Assembly: GCA_964420835.1 (NCBI GenBank)
Contig: CAYQUO010000014.1
Location: 1 to 64,000 of the forward strand
DNA from: CAYQUO01 sp964420835
GTDB lineage: Bacteria; Chloroflexota; Anaerolineae; Anaerolineales; Anaerolineaceae
Direction: 5' to 3'
Length of the DNA stretch: 64,000 bases
Every line of letters starts with the position of its first letter. The stretch's first letter is position 1. A program made the translations under genes and the position numbers. The notes beneath the pieces were generated by a model, which was not told where the DNA came from, did no database searches, and was given only the letters and a program-made list of their open reading frames with translations. Below, one piece after another: positions 15,432 to 23,586 of the stretch.

Positions 15432-16820
15432 ATGAAGACACCCATCGTAGCCCTTGTTGGCCGCCCCAATGTAGGCAAGAGCACCCTCTTCAATCGGCTG
15501 GCCGGCGAGCCCCTGGCCATTGTGGATGATACCCCCGGCACCACCCGCGACCGCCTGTTTGGCCAGGCTGAGTGGAACGGCCGTTCATTTGACATTATCG
15601 ACACTGGCGGCATCGACCCCGGTTTTGGTGGAAGAGACCCGCTTTCCATTGGCTCTGCCGATTATATCCAGCAGATCCGCTCCCAGGCTCTGCTCGCCGT
15701 GCAGGAGGCGGACGTGGTGCTCTTCCTGGTGGATGCTACAGCCGGCGTTACCCCGACCGACCAGGAAGTAGCAAGTCTTTTGCGTCGCAATCAGCAGGTG
15801 GTGGAAGGCAACCAGTGCCCGCCGGTTTTCCTGGTGGTCAACAAGGCCGACAATCGTTCTTTACGGCTTCAGGCGGCAGATTTTTATGCCCTCGGCATGG
15901 GTGATCCTTATCCCATCTCCTCCCTCCACGGAACGGGCACCGGAGACCTGCTGGATGACCTGGTGGCCGTTTTCCCACCCCAGGGCGAGGAGGAGGATGA
16001 TGATTCGGTGAAACTGGCCATTGTTGGCAAGCCCAATGCGGGCAAGTCCAGCCTGTTAAACCGGCTCATCGGCGAAGAGAGGGCCATTGTCAGCCACATT
16101 CCCGGCACCACCCGCGATGCCATTGACACCCGCATCGAATTCAACGGATTGCCGATCACGCTCATTGACACTGCCGGTATCCGCAGACGGGGGAAGATCC
16201 TTCCTGGCGTGGAGAAGTACAGTGTTGTCCGTTCATTGCGCGCCATCGAACGGGCCGAGGTGGCCCTGCTTCTTATCGATGCCGTAACCGGCATTACCGC
16301 CCAGGACGCCCACATCGCCGGTCTTGTCCTTCAGGCTTGGAAGAGCACCGTGGTGCTCGTCAACAAGTGGGACGCCATCCCCAAAGACACCCATACCATG
16401 GATGAATTCAACCGGCGCATCCGCCAGGAACTGAACTTTTTGAACTATGTGCCCATCCTGTACATATCCGCGAAGACCGGTCAGCGGGTGGAACAGGTGC
16501 TGCCCCTGGCCCTGCAGGTGCAGGAGGAAAGGCTGGTCCGCATTCCCACCGGCAGCCTCAACCGTATCCTGCAGAAAGCCCAGGATGCCCACGCGGCCAC
16601 TTCGCGCACCGGTCGTGCATTGCGCCTATATTACGGCACCCAGGTGCGCAGTGATCCGCCAACTTTTATGATTTATGTTAATGATCCATCGCTTGCCCAT
16701 TTTAGCTACCTGCGGTATATTGAGAACAGCCTGCGCCGGGAGTATCCTTTTACCGGCACCCCCATACGGTTGGTTCTAAAAACCCGGCGCCAGGGATCTC
16801 GCAGGACGTCAGGGACATAA
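15432..16820 (+). CDS. der: Ribosome-assembly GTPase Der (EngA)
   Basis: The product (462 aa) has two tandem GTPase domains and a C-terminal KH-like domain, the architecture unique to Der, which assists 50S ribosome maturation. First domain: GRPNVGKSTLFN near residue 10, DTPGTTRD, NKAD. Second domain: GKPNAGKSSLLN near residue 199, PGTTRDAID, DTAGIRRRGK, NKWD. The KH domain starts near residue 365 and holds the family-typical TPPTF-like segment as DPPTFMIYVNDP. ATG 15432 is 9 bases after the cdaR stop with AGGAACGGG upstream. Length and motif order are ordinary. Confidence 0.96.
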   Translation: MKTPIVALVGRPNVGKSTLFNRLAGEPLAIVDDTPGTTRDRLFGQAEWNGRSFDIIDTGGIDPGFGGRDPLSIGSADYIQQIRSQALLAVQEADVVLFLVDATAGVTPTDQEVASLLRRNQQVVEGNQCPPVFLVVNKADNRSLRLQAADFYALGMGDPYPISSLHGTGTGDLLDDLVAVFPPQGEEEDDDSVKLAIVGKPNAGKSSLLNRLIGEERAIVSHIPGTTRDAIDTRIEFNGLPITLIDTAGIRRRGKILPGVEKYSVVRSLRAIERAEVALLLIDAVTGITAQDAHIAGLVLQAWKSTVVLVNKWDAIPKDTHTMDEFNRRIRQELNFLNYVPILYISAKTGQRVEQVLPLALQVQEERLVRIPTGSLNRILQKAQDAHAATSRTGRALRLYYGTQVRSDPPTFMIYVNDPSLAHFSYLRYIENSLRREYPFTGTPIRLVLKTRRQGSRRTSGT

Positions 16821-16833
16821 AATCGGAGGTGCT

Positions 16834-17433
16834 TTGCATAAGCCAGGGCCAACAAGCGCAAACATCCTGGCAGCCAGGGCGGTCATTCCCCGCCGCCACC
16901 CGGCGCTCTCTTTTGTGCTGGAAACCTTCCAGACCATCCTGCTCGCCATCATCCTGTACTTCCTCATTGACTTGGTGGTGGCCCGTGTGCGGGTGGAGAA
17001 CATCAGCATGCTGCCCACGCTGGAGCCGGGAGAATTCCTTCTGGTAAACCGGTTGGCTTATCGCTTTGGCGGAGATGTGCACCAAGGAGACATCGTCATC
17101 TTCCCCTCTCCTTACAACCCACAGGAGGATTACATCAAGCGTGCCATTGGTTTGGAGGGCGACCTGGTGAGAGTTCTTGACCACAAGGTTTATGTGAATG
17201 GCAACCTGTTGGATGAGCGATACATAAAAGACGCTCCGGTGTATAATGGGGAGTGGAAGGTGCCGCAAGGTGCGGTGTTCGTGCTCGGCGATAACCGCAA
17301 CGATTCGGAGGATTCCCATATCTGGGGTTTTATCCAGCGGGAATCCATCATTGGCAAAGCGGTTGCCATCTATTGGCCCCTCGATAAAATCAGGACTTTG
17401 AAAACCCCGAATATGATCCCGATCGTGGAATGA
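16834..17433 (+). CDS. lepB: Signal peptidase I
   Basis: The product (199 aa) removes signal peptides from secreted preproteins at the outer face of the cytoplasmic membrane. One N-terminal helix (ETFQTILLAIILYFLIDLVV) anchors it. The catalytic Ser lies in ENISMLPTL near residue 53 and the catalytic Lys in YIKRAIG near residue 98. The box E motif GDNRNDSEDSHIWG is intact. The best start is TTG 16834, just after CGGAGG at 16824-16829; spacing is short, but no other in-frame start gives an intact anchor. The stop overlaps the start of the next gene by 4 bases. Confidence 0.93.
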   Translation: MHKPGPTSANILAARAVIPRRHPALSFVLETFQTILLAIILYFLIDLVVARVRVENISMLPTLEPGEFLLVNRLAYRFGGDVHQGDIVIFPSPYNPQEDYIKRAIGLEGDLVRVLDHKVYVNGNLLDERYIKDAPVYNGEWKVPQGAVFVLGDNRNDSEDSHIWGFIQRESIIGKAVAIYWPLDKIRTLKTPNMIPIVE

Positions 17434-17723
17434 TGAGAACACTACAAAACAACGAAACCATCCCTTGCAATGAATGCCCTGCCGGAAAGATGCACCTGCG
17501 GCCAACGGCATACTTTACCTGGTTGGATGATGAGATGATCATTGTCTCCGACTTCCCCTGCTGGGTGTGTGACATTTGCGGTCACCGGGAGTATGATTCC
17601 CGGTCCATGCGTGAATTGAACCTGCTCCTCAGCCCCAACGCGGGCACACCATCAAACCGTTCCCGCCGACCACCGCTGACCCCCAACGTGCCCAAAGCCC
17701 CCCGGCCAAGCAGGCCGGATTGA
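17430..17723 (+). CDS. Small zinc-ribbon protein (YgiT-like)
   Basis: The product (97 aa) contains two Cys pairs, CNEC near residue 13 and CWVCDICG near residue 44. These would form one zinc site, as in YgiT-type zinc-finger (antitoxin N-terminal) proteins. The C-terminal third is Pro/Arg-rich and probably disordered. No toxin gene is next to it. It overlaps lepB by 4 bases and is the last gene of the coaE operon. Function is unknown. The 17724-17829 gap is convergent with the kinase gene and shows no clear terminator. Confidence 0.7.
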   Translation: MMRTLQNNETIPCNECPAGKMHLRPTAYFTWLDDEMIIVSDFPCWVCDICGHREYDSRSMRELNLLLSPNAGTPSNRSRRPPLTPNVPKAPRPSRPD

Positions 17724-17829
17724 ACTCATAAGCACATACAGAAAAACGATAAAACGAAAACGAACCTCCATGACCTAAGGACGGGGCTTGGACGATCCCC
17801 CTGTGCCGGTGTATCCGGTTCCCTGCGAA

Positions 17830-19974
17830 CTACTTTTGCCAGGCTGGATCGATGTCGCTGCCGGGTGACGGGCTGAGATTGGTCTGTAACTGTCCGTTGG
17901 ACGTCATGATGTAGATGTCCTTGTTCCCACCCCGCTCCGACACAAAGGCAATATATTGCCCGTCCGGTGACCAGGAGGGGCTGTAGTTTAACTGATTTGC
18001 TGCCGTCAGGGGGGTTGTCTTTCCACCGCGAGAGCGGAACTCCAGCGAATAGATCCGCTTCCAGGTCCCCTCGGCCCGCACGTAAGCCACCTGCTCGCCA
18101 TCCGGCGAGAAGACCGGATCGTCCACCTCGCCCAGCCGGCCGAAGTGGGAGGAGGGGTCATATACCTGCGGTGTGGCATAAGCCGCCACCTTGTTCCGGT
18201 ACCAGAAGTAGTTGTGATCGCGGGCAAATACCACGTAAAACAGCCACTCCATGTCCGGTGACCACGCCGGTGAGTATTCCTCAAAGTCCAGACTCAATCG
18301 CTGGCGGTCGCTGCCATCGGGGTTGCTCATGTAAACCTGGCGGACGTCGGTAAAGCGTCCCTGGTTCACAAAGGCGATCTTCCTGCCATCCGGTGACCAG
18401 GCAGGATCGGTGTCGTCGCCCTTGAACTGACTGATGTTTATGGGGGAGGATTCACTTTCAAGGTCCATCAGATAAACATCCAGCCCGTTTCCTTCGGGGC
18501 CGGGTGCGGTATAAAGCAGCTTGTGGCCGTCCGGCGACCATGCTGGCTGTCCTTTATCGCCTTCGTCGGAAGTCACCTGGGTGATATCCATGGCCGTGGG
18601 GATGCCGTTGCTGTTCAGTCCCACTTTCATGGTATATACCTGGCGCACACCGTTCACACCCCGGTCGCTGACAAAGGCCAGCAGTTTGCCATTGGCGATC
18701 ATGCGCAGTTCGGAGGCCGGGGTGACTGTCTCAGCGGACGGTGTGGCGTTAATGGCCCCGGTTGTTGGTGGGGGCATGGTTGCACTGATAAGCGGGGCTG
18801 GCTCGCGCGCCTGGGCGGCTGCTGCAATCGTTGGTTGTTCGTGACTCGTTGCAGTGATGGAGGCAACTGAGCCTTTCTCGCCTGAACGCAGGAAGAGGAA
18901 ATAGATGCCTGCGGCGGCGGTAACGGCGCCCAACCCCAGCAGACCGATCAAAACAGCGATGATCCATCCCGCCCGCCGTCTTTTACGAACTGGAGCGTAA
19001 ACCGGCCGGGTGTCCTGGTAACCAACATGAGGCGGGGCCGGCTGAGGGGTTGTTGGGTGTACGTTGAAGATCGGGTGCGGTGGAGGGTAGGGGCCGGCTG
19101 CCGGTGTGGTTTGTGCGGCTCCGTCGGCAGCCACAGCAGAAAGTGGCTCGCTGCGGGTGATGGTTTCCTGGAAATGCGGGTTGTGCAGGGCTTTGTTGAA
19201 GGCTGCCATATTCGCGAAGCGATCCTCACTCCGCAGCGCCATGGCCTGGTGAATGGCTGCCTCCACGTGTGGCGGAACGTGCGGAGCCAGCGTGCGCAAC
19301 GGCACCAGGGCGGCCTGCTCCAGCACACGTTGCACGGCATCGGCAGGCTTCTGGTTTGTCAAAAGATTGTACAGGGTTGCCCCGAGGGAATACATGTCTG
19401 AGAACGGGCCGGTGTGCGAGCCGCCGTATTGCTCCGGTGGGGCGTAGCCTGGCGTGTAGCCTATGGCCCCGGTGGCAGTGGCCTGGGAGGTCTCGGCCGC
19501 CTTGGCGATCCCAAAGTCCACCAGCATCACATCGCCATTCTCCATCAGTTTGAGGTTGGCCGGCTTGATGTCGCGATGGATCACCGGCGGGTTCTGGTTG
19601 TGAAGGTAGTTCAGCGCTGAACAGAGCTGGTCTACCCATTTCACCACTTTCTCCCATGGTTGTGGACCATCCTTTTGCAGCAGGGTGCCAAGGTCATCGC
19701 CGGGAATGTAATCCATCACCAGGTACTGGTTTTGTTCCACGATGAAGTAGTCGGAAACCCGTGGCAGGTTGGTGTGACGCAGGCTGGCCAGCAGGCGTGC
19801 CTCCCGGATGAACTGGGTGGTGGATTCCTTGCTGGCATTCCGGTTGCACTTGACAGCCACCTCGGTGTCCAGCGAACTGTCAAAGGCCAGGTACACGGCG
19901 CCCATGCCGCCGGCGCCCAATTTCCGGATGATGCGGTACCGGTTGTTCAGGATGGTACCTGGTGCGATCTCCAT
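17830..19974 (-). CDS. Receptor Ser/Thr protein kinase with beta-propeller sensor domain
   Basis: The product (714 aa) has an N-terminal cytoplasmic kinase domain (residues about 10-270). It shows Gly loop GAGGMGAVY, catalytic Lys42 (VAVK), HRDIKPANLKL, DFGIAK and APPEQYGG, so it should be active. A Pro-rich linker leads to KRRR and one membrane helix (about 340-360). After a Thr/Ala-rich stalk comes an outside domain of repeated TolB/PD40 units (WSPDGHKLLYT, WSPDGRKIAFV, WSPDMEWLFYV, FSPDGEQVAYV, WSPDGQYIAFV), forming a beta-propeller. PknB-type kinases with such sensors read an unknown envelope signal. It is divergent from the sdh-like operon across about 215 bases. Confidence 0.93.
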   Translation of the reverse strand: MEIAPGTILNNRYRIIRKLGAGGMGAVYLAFDSSLDTEVAVKCNRNASKESTTQFIREARLLASLRHTNLPRVSDYFIVEQNQYLVMDYIPGDDLGTLLQKDGPQPWEKVVKWVDQLCSALNYLHNQNPPVIHRDIKPANLKLMENGDVMLVDFGIAKAAETSQATATGAIGYTPGYAPPEQYGGSHTGPFSDMYSLGATLYNLLTNQKPADAVQRVLEQAALVPLRTLAPHVPPHVEAAIHQAMALRSEDRFANMAAFNKALHNPHFQETITRSEPLSAVAADGAAQTTPAAGPYPPPHPIFNVHPTTPQPAPPHVGYQDTRPVYAPVRKRRRAGWIIAVLIGLLGLGAVTAAAGIYFLFLRSGEKGSVASITATSHEQPTIAAAAQAREPAPLISATMPPPTTGAINATPSAETVTPASELRMIANGKLLAFVSDRGVNGVRQVYTMKVGLNSNGIPTAMDITQVTSDEGDKGQPAWSPDGHKLLYTAPGPEGNGLDVYLMDLESESSPINISQFKGDDTDPAWSPDGRKIAFVNQGRFTDVRQVYMSNPDGSDRQRLSLDFEEYSPAWSPDMEWLFYVVFARDHNYFWYRNKVAAYATPQVYDPSSHFGRLGEVDDPVFSPDGEQVAYVRAEGTWKRIYSLEFRSRGGKTTPLTAANQLNYSPSWSPDGQYIAFVSERGGNKDIYIMTSNGQLQTNLSPSPGSDIDPAWQK

Positions 19975-20141
19975 GGTTAATCCCTCTCGCTATCCTTGAT
20001 TGTAATGGGAAACCAGCCAGCCCGGTAATGCAATTTCAACCATGCGCGAGTTGAGCATCCCTTTCCTGAAAATGGATTATAGCCCAGGCTCAAAGCATCT
20101 GCCCATCCTGAAAGAGCACATATGCTGATTGGTTCGATGGG

Positions 20142-20150
20142 TGCTACAAT
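20142..20150 (+). promoter_or_regulatory. Possible extended -10 promoter of the complex II-like operon
   Basis: TGCTACAAT matches the extended -10 form TGN-TATAAT with one mismatch. No convincing -35 lies at the expected distance, so the call rests on the extended element alone. It is 40 bases before the first gene. Confidence 0.3.
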
Positions 20151-20190
20151 ACAACCGAATGTTGTTCCAACTTTTACCCGGAGTGGAACC

Positions 20191-20604
20191 ATGGCGTATC
20201 AACCGATGAAGGCAGGAAATGCCACTGCCATTTCGACCGGCCTTGCCGGCGGGTTGGCTTTTCGACTGCACCGCTTCACCGGGCTGGCCTTGTCGGCTTA
20301 TTTGTTCCTCCATGTCCTTTGGATCTTTGCGGCCGTGGCTTTTCCGGGCCTTATTAGGCGCCTGACTGGTGTTCAGGCCCCTGCTGCTGCCCGCCTGGTG
20401 GAGGTGCTGATAGTATTCTGCGCCTGTTTTCACGGGCTGAACGGTCTGCGGATCAGCCTGTTGGACCTGGTGCTGCCGCAGCGCTGGGTGATTATTTCAG
20501 CCCGCCGTTCCTTCCATGTTGTGTTGCTCATTTCCGTCTTGCTCTGGGTGCTGGTATCCACCTGGCTGCTTGCCCGCCTGCCTTCGGGAACAGGGGGAGG
20601 ATAA
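20191..20604 (+). CDS. sdhC: Complex II-like cytochrome b membrane anchor subunit (SdhC-like)
   Basis: The product (137 aa) has three membrane helices. The first contains FRLHRFTGLALSAYLFLHVL and the second FHGLNGLRISLLD, matching the SdhC pattern in which the two His residues bind heme b and the HxxxGxR segment lies near the quinone site. ATG 20191 follows CGGAGTGG at 20179-20186. The frame is open back to 20122, but that part lacks a start with a ribosome site. It is the first of four genes encoding a complete complex II-like enzyme, 9 bases before the second anchor gene. Confidence 0.85.
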   Translation: MAYQPMKAGNATAISTGLAGGLAFRLHRFTGLALSAYLFLHVLWIFAAVAFPGLIRRLTGVQAPAAARLVEVLIVFCACFHGLNGLRISLLDLVLPQRWVIISARRSFHVVLLISVLLWVLVSTWLLARLPSGTGGG

Positions 20605-20613
20605 GGAGCGCAC

Positions 20614-20985
20614 ATGGACGGACAGAGTGGTCCCCGCTTTGAAAAATGGTCCTGGCTTGGAATGCGTCTGAGCGGGCTGTTCTTCATTTTCATTCTGGCT
20701 GCCCATGTCTTCATCCAATATATTCCGGTCGGAGCAAAACCTCTTCCTGTAGCCGAAGACCTCCAGATGCGCTGGGTGAACCCAGGCTGGAAGATGCTGG
20801 ATGGACTATTGCTGGTGCTTTCCACAGTCCACACTGCCGGTGGGATTCGCCAGGTGGCGCTGGGGCGAACCTACAACAAGAGAAATCGTCAGCGGCTTTT
20901 CGCTCTCCTTGGTTTGTCCTGGCTGGCGGTGATGGCTCTGGGCATTCTCGCCCTTTCTGCCGGTGGGCGGTTGTTATTTTGGTAG
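20614..20985 (+). CDS. sdhD: Complex II-like second membrane anchor subunit (SdhD-like)
   Basis: The product (123 aa) has three membrane helices: RLSGLFFIFILAAHVFIQYI with one His, LLLVLSTVHTAGGIRQVALG with a second His in an HxxxGxR context, and a final LGLSWLAVMALGILALS. The two His residues mirror those in SdhC, so the pair could hold one or two b hemes. ATG 20614 is 9 bases after the sdhC stop, with GGAGGATAAGGAG upstream. Sequence similarity among SdhD proteins is low, so assignment rests on topology and operon position. Confidence 0.8.
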   Translation: MDGQSGPRFEKWSWLGMRLSGLFFIFILAAHVFIQYIPVGAKPLPVAEDLQMRWVNPGWKMLDGLLLVLSTVHTAGGIRQVALGRTYNKRNRQRLFALLGLSWLAVMALGILALSAGGRLLFW

Positions 20986-20997
20986 AGCAGGGATATT

Positions 20998-22788
20998 GTG
21001 CAGACACACGCCTTTGATGTTGTGGTGGTGGGAGCAGGAATTGCAGGGCTGGCAGCCGCATTGCATGCCGCCCGCACTGCCCGAACAGCGGTGCTTGGGA
21101 AGGTTCATCCGCTTCAATACCAATCCGCTGCGGTGCGCGAAGGCATTGCCGCCGCCCTGGGCAGCCTTGAGGAGGATCACCCGGAATGGCACGCCCAGGA
21201 TACCCTGATAGCCGGCGATGGGCTTTGCGACCTGGTGGCAACCATGCAACTGTGCCGTGAAGCCGGTTCCGTGCTGCGAGATCTGGAATTCCTGGGGGCG
21301 CCTTTCTCACGGCTTCCCGACGGCCGCTTGGACCAACATATGGCGGGCGGACATACCAACCGGCAAAGTGGCAAACCGGTGGCACGTTGCTTCCATTCCT
21401 CTGACCATACCGGCCGCCAGTTGTTGCAGACTCTTTACCAGCACTGCCTGCGGTCAGGGGTGACTTTTTTTGACGAATATTATCTCCTCGACTTGCTGGC
21501 TGGCCAGGGTGGGATCGCCGGACTGGTTGCCATGGAGATCAGTTCCGGTGGTTACCATGCCTTCCAGGCCAGGGCAGTTGTGCTGGCCACTGGCGGGCAC
21601 AACCAGATGTGGAAGTGTAATACCGGTGGCCGCGGGTGCAGCGGAGATGGCCCGGCGGCTGTATTGCGGATGGGCCTGCCCTTGCAGGACCTTGAATTTC
21701 AGCAGTTTCACCCGGCCTGTATCCCACGCCTGGGCATACCCCTGCCGGATGCTGCCTTTGCCCTGGGCGGCGTGTTGTTGAACGATCTTGAGCACCGTTT
21801 TATGTCCCGCTACGCCCAACGGCTGAAAGAGTTGGCACCACCGGATGTGCTCAGCCGGGCGGTGGCATTGGAGATTGGCGAGAAACGGGGCATTGATGGA
21901 CAGGCCTGGGTGAATTTGGACCTGCGACCGGAAACGGTAAACCACCATGCTTCCAGGGATGGCAGGACCCGCCCGGATGGCTCCGCATGGACGCTTACAA
22001 CGGAGGAGTGCCTGAACACAATGCCCGGGTTCATTGGCTACGCCAGGCAGGCGATTGGGATCGACCTGCCAGGCCAGTTCATCCCGGTTGCACCGGCTGC
22101 CGATGCATCCCCTGGTGGAATTCCTGTAAACAGCCGGGGTGAGGTGCGATTGGGGGTTGAAAACGGCGTTCTGCCTGGATTATTCGCAGCCGGAGAATGT
22201 GCCGGCAGTTGTGCGCAGGGGGCGGCGGTGCTGCCGGGGAACGGGTTGTTGGAAGCCCTGGCGCTTGGCCGGGCGTGCGGCACCAATGCTGCCGAGTACG
22301 CAGCCGGGGTGACTTTTCAGGCGTTGCCAAAGGCTGCTGTACGGGCTGCGGGGGTTCGTATTGAGCGGTTGCGCGGTCGAAAGGCTGGCGAACCAGTTGC
22401 GGAATTGCTGGCAGAACTACAGGATTGCATGCACGCACATGTTGGCGTGTTCCGCACCGGTGGGGGGCTGGCGGCGGCGTTGGACGTGGTGAAGGGTCTG
22501 CGCACGCGTTACCAGCACCTGGGGCTGGCTTCCGGCGGACGTATCTTCAACCAGGAACTGGTGCGGGCGCTGGAACTGGGAAACCTGCTGGACCTGGCTT
22601 TCCTGGTCATAACCACCGCCCTGGACCGGCAGGAAAGCCGCGGGGCCCATGCCCGGCTGGATTTTCCTGCCCGGGAGGATGCCCGATGGCAGGCTCATTC
22701 GCTGGCCTGGCTGGAGGATGGCCGGGTGCGCACCTCCTACAGGCCGGTGGACCGCACCGGGCAGCCATTTGGAGGTCGTGCCTACTAG
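20998..22788 (+). CDS. sdhA: Complex II-like flavoprotein subunit with remodelled active site (SdhA homologue)
   Basis: The product (596 aa) has the SdhA/FrdA FAD fold: VVVVGAGIAGLAAALHAA at residues 8-25, then DHTGRQLLQTLYQ, VVLATGGHN and GLFAAGECAG. An ungapped comparison by eye with the remembered E. coli SdhA sequence shows unusual replacements. The FAD-linking His is Gln42, the substrate-binding Thr-Glu pair is Pro250-Asp251, the substrate His in HYxMGG is Asp369 and the substrate Arg in HGANRLG is Val411. Retained are His238 in QFHP and the proton-delivery Arg287 in LSRAVALEI. Such an enzyme should bind FAD non-covalently and is unlikely to handle succinate in the known way. GTG 20998 is the only sensible start. 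The other three subunits look canonical. Confidence 0.85.
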   Translation: MQTHAFDVVVVGAGIAGLAAALHAARTARTAVLGKVHPLQYQSAAVREGIAAALGSLEEDHPEWHAQDTLIAGDGLCDLVATMQLCREAGSVLRDLEFLGAPFSRLPDGRLDQHMAGGHTNRQSGKPVARCFHSSDHTGRQLLQTLYQHCLRSGVTFFDEYYLLDLLAGQGGIAGLVAMEISSGGYHAFQARAVVLATGGHNQMWKCNTGGRGCSGDGPAAVLRMGLPLQDLEFQQFHPACIPRLGIPLPDAAFALGGVLLNDLEHRFMSRYAQRLKELAPPDVLSRAVALEIGEKRGIDGQAWVNLDLRPETVNHHASRDGRTRPDGSAWTLTTEECLNTMPGFIGYARQAIGIDLPGQFIPVAPAADASPGGIPVNSRGEVRLGVENGVLPGLFAAGECAGSCAQGAAVLPGNGLLEALALGRACGTNAAEYAAGVTFQALPKAAVRAAGVRIERLRGRKAGEPVAELLAELQDCMHAHVGVFRTGGGLAAALDVVKGLRTRYQHLGLASGGRIFNQELVRALELGNLLDLAFLVITTALDRQESRGAHARLDFPAREDARWQAHSLAWLEDGRVRTSYRPVDRTGQPFGGRAY

Positions 22789-22798
22789 GCGGCTGGCC

Positions 22799-23485
22799 AT
22801 GAATGTGACCCTGATCATCACCAGGTTCGATCCGGAAAGGGACACTGAGCATCATGAACAAGTGTTCCGCCTGCAGGCACAGCCCGTCGAACGGATGCTG
22901 GACTTGCTGGAGCGGGTGCGCGACACGCAGGACCCAACACTGGCTTTCCGCAGTGGCTGCGGGCAGGGGGCTTGTGGTTCGGATGCCATGAGCATTAATG
23001 GCAGGAACCAACTGGCCTGCCGGGTGCGGGTGGGTGACCTGAAGAGCCGGGAGATCCATGTTGGCCCGTTGCCGGGTTTTCACGTCCTGCGAGACCTGGT
23101 GGTTGACCTGGAGCCTTTCCACGACCATAACAGGCGGGTGTGGGCAGCACTGGAGGAAGACGGCCTGGCCGGCTCTTCGGAAGGATTGATTTCCCCTGAA
23201 AGCACCCTCCTCGTGGACCGGCTGGGGAGTTGTCTCTTCTGCGGGGCCTGCACCAGCGCCTGCCCCGTCTTCCGGCTGCAGCCAGCCTACCTGGGTCCGG
23301 CTGCCCTAATCCAGGCCTGGCCGGCGATGATGCTGGACGAACGGAGGGGAAAAGTGGAACTGGTTGGGCTGCTGGACCAATGGGAAGGCGTCTGGGGCTG
23401 CCGGTCATCCGCTGCCTGCAACGAAGCCTGCCCGCAGGGAATCCCCATCACCCGCCTGCTGGCGGAGATCAAGCGGGCGCTTTGA
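22799..23485 (+). CDS. sdhB: Complex II-like iron-sulfur subunit (SdhB)
   Basis: The product (228 aa) carries electrons from the flavoprotein to the membrane anchor. All cluster ligands are present: CGQGACGSDAM and LAC for the [2Fe-2S] cluster, CLFCGACTSACP for the [4Fe-4S] cluster, and CRSSAACNEACPQGI supplying the [3Fe-4S] ligands and last [4Fe-4S] Cys. ATG 22799 is 10 bases after the sdhA stop. The frame is open further upstream inside sdhA, but that is a shadow. The intact relay shows that the operon encodes a working electron-transfer complex despite the odd flavoprotein. The 23486-23586 gap is convergent with the next gene and shows no clear terminator. Confidence 0.92.
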   Translation: MNVTLIITRFDPERDTEHHEQVFRLQAQPVERMLDLLERVRDTQDPTLAFRSGCGQGACGSDAMSINGRNQLACRVRVGDLKSREIHVGPLPGFHVLRDLVVDLEPFHDHNRRVWAALEEDGLAGSSEGLISPESTLLVDRLGSCLFCGACTSACPVFRLQPAYLGPAALIQAWPAMMLDERRGKVELVGLLDQWEGVWGCRSSAACNEACPQGIPITRLLAEIKRAL

Positions 23486-23586
23486 CCGGCAGGGTGCCGG
23501 GCACGCGGATTACGAGATGAATGATCGATGGTGCCGGGGAATGGCCGGGTTTCAGCCGCCCGGTTGTTGATGGTCTGTTGGCGGGA

